Below, piece after piece: positions 63,730 to 64,000 of a stretch of 64,000 nucleotides of DNA. The DNA is from Sialis fuliginosa (lineage: Eukaryota > Arthropoda > Insecta > Megaloptera > Sialidae). The translations under genes and the position numbers were made by a program. The first letter of the stretch is position 1. Each line of letters opens with the position of its first letter. The stretch is from positions 18,228,001-18,292,000 of the forward strand of contig OY540812.1 in assembly GCA_961205875.1 (NCBI GenBank), in the 5' to 3' direction. The notes beneath the pieces are model-generated. The model was not told the origin of the DNA. It searched no databases and saw only the letters and a list, made by a program, of their open reading frames with translations.

Positions 63730-64000
63730 TCTAGACAACGATGTTAAAAAACTTTTAAAAATGTTTTTTTCATTTTTTTAAATTTTGGAGAAATAAGGAC
63801 GGGCGTCATAGAATGTTTTTTTTCATATCTAGGCATCTTGGGTGTCAAAATGTGGATCTAAATTAGTAGAATATGACCCTTTTTATTTATTTTTTCTAAT
63901 TCAAAAATACATCTATTTGTAAGTGGTTTCAAACAGACCTCGTAATACGTACTTCGGAACCCTTATGGCATACATCCGTATTAGTCTTGACCGTTTTTTT
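63730..64000. other. AT-rich non-coding DNA
   Basis: Nothing recognised. The window ends here. Confidence 0.5.

Overview
This is an AT-rich insect nuclear DNA window, roughly three quarters A+T by eye. It has one clear host gene and many transposon remnants. Nothing prokaryotic, viral or organellar is visible. The Helitron 3' ends (…CAGCTAG / …CCGCTAG), the hAT-type miniature elements and the long introns fit an insect. Their style reminds me of Lepidoptera, but that is an inference.

The host gene is headcase (hdc, human HECA) on the plus strand. Three exons encode the Cys-rich Headcase/HECA domain: 37751-37939, 39988-40176 and from 44800. N-terminal exons are not seen and probably lie upstream of the window, so bases 1-37750 may be mostly intron. 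The main ORF ends at TAA 44974-44976. The same frame then stays open for 96 sense codons to TAA 45265-45267, in a GC-rich stretch with protein-like composition. Drosophila hdc is a classical case of programmed stop-codon readthrough through a UAA with a downstream RNA structure. This window appears to preserve that arrangement and is its most interesting content. A GC hairpin follows the stop, and a possible stem flanks it. A splice-donor-like site overlaps the second stop, so the extension could be longer than seen.

Left part (1-37750): mostly low-complexity AT-rich DNA. It holds a hAT MITE with a clean 8-bp duplication (5977-6122) and a TIR element (6871-7329). Two palindromic repeats (7612-7810, 10932-11095) carry hammerhead-like cores of the kind found in Penelope-like elements. 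Three Helitron-like elements lie at 8833-9126, 20211-20478 and 29945-30628, two related hAT MITEs at 20763 and 23295, and a long-TIR MITE at 25204-25680. A 6.3-kb CACTA-like element (11870-18161) has subterminal repeat arrays, a decayed multi-exon gene on the minus strand, and a nested 1.74-kb hAT foldback (14807-16546).

Right part (45268-64000): the probable hdc 3'UTR, then AT-rich DNA with small MITEs (48152, pogo-like 49371, hAT 57584, 58289), an unexplained GC-rich islet with possible coding frames (57926-58123), and a 2.08-kb hAT foldback with 8-bp duplications (61641-63721). That foldback shares its termini with the 146-bp MITE at 5977, so the two form one family.
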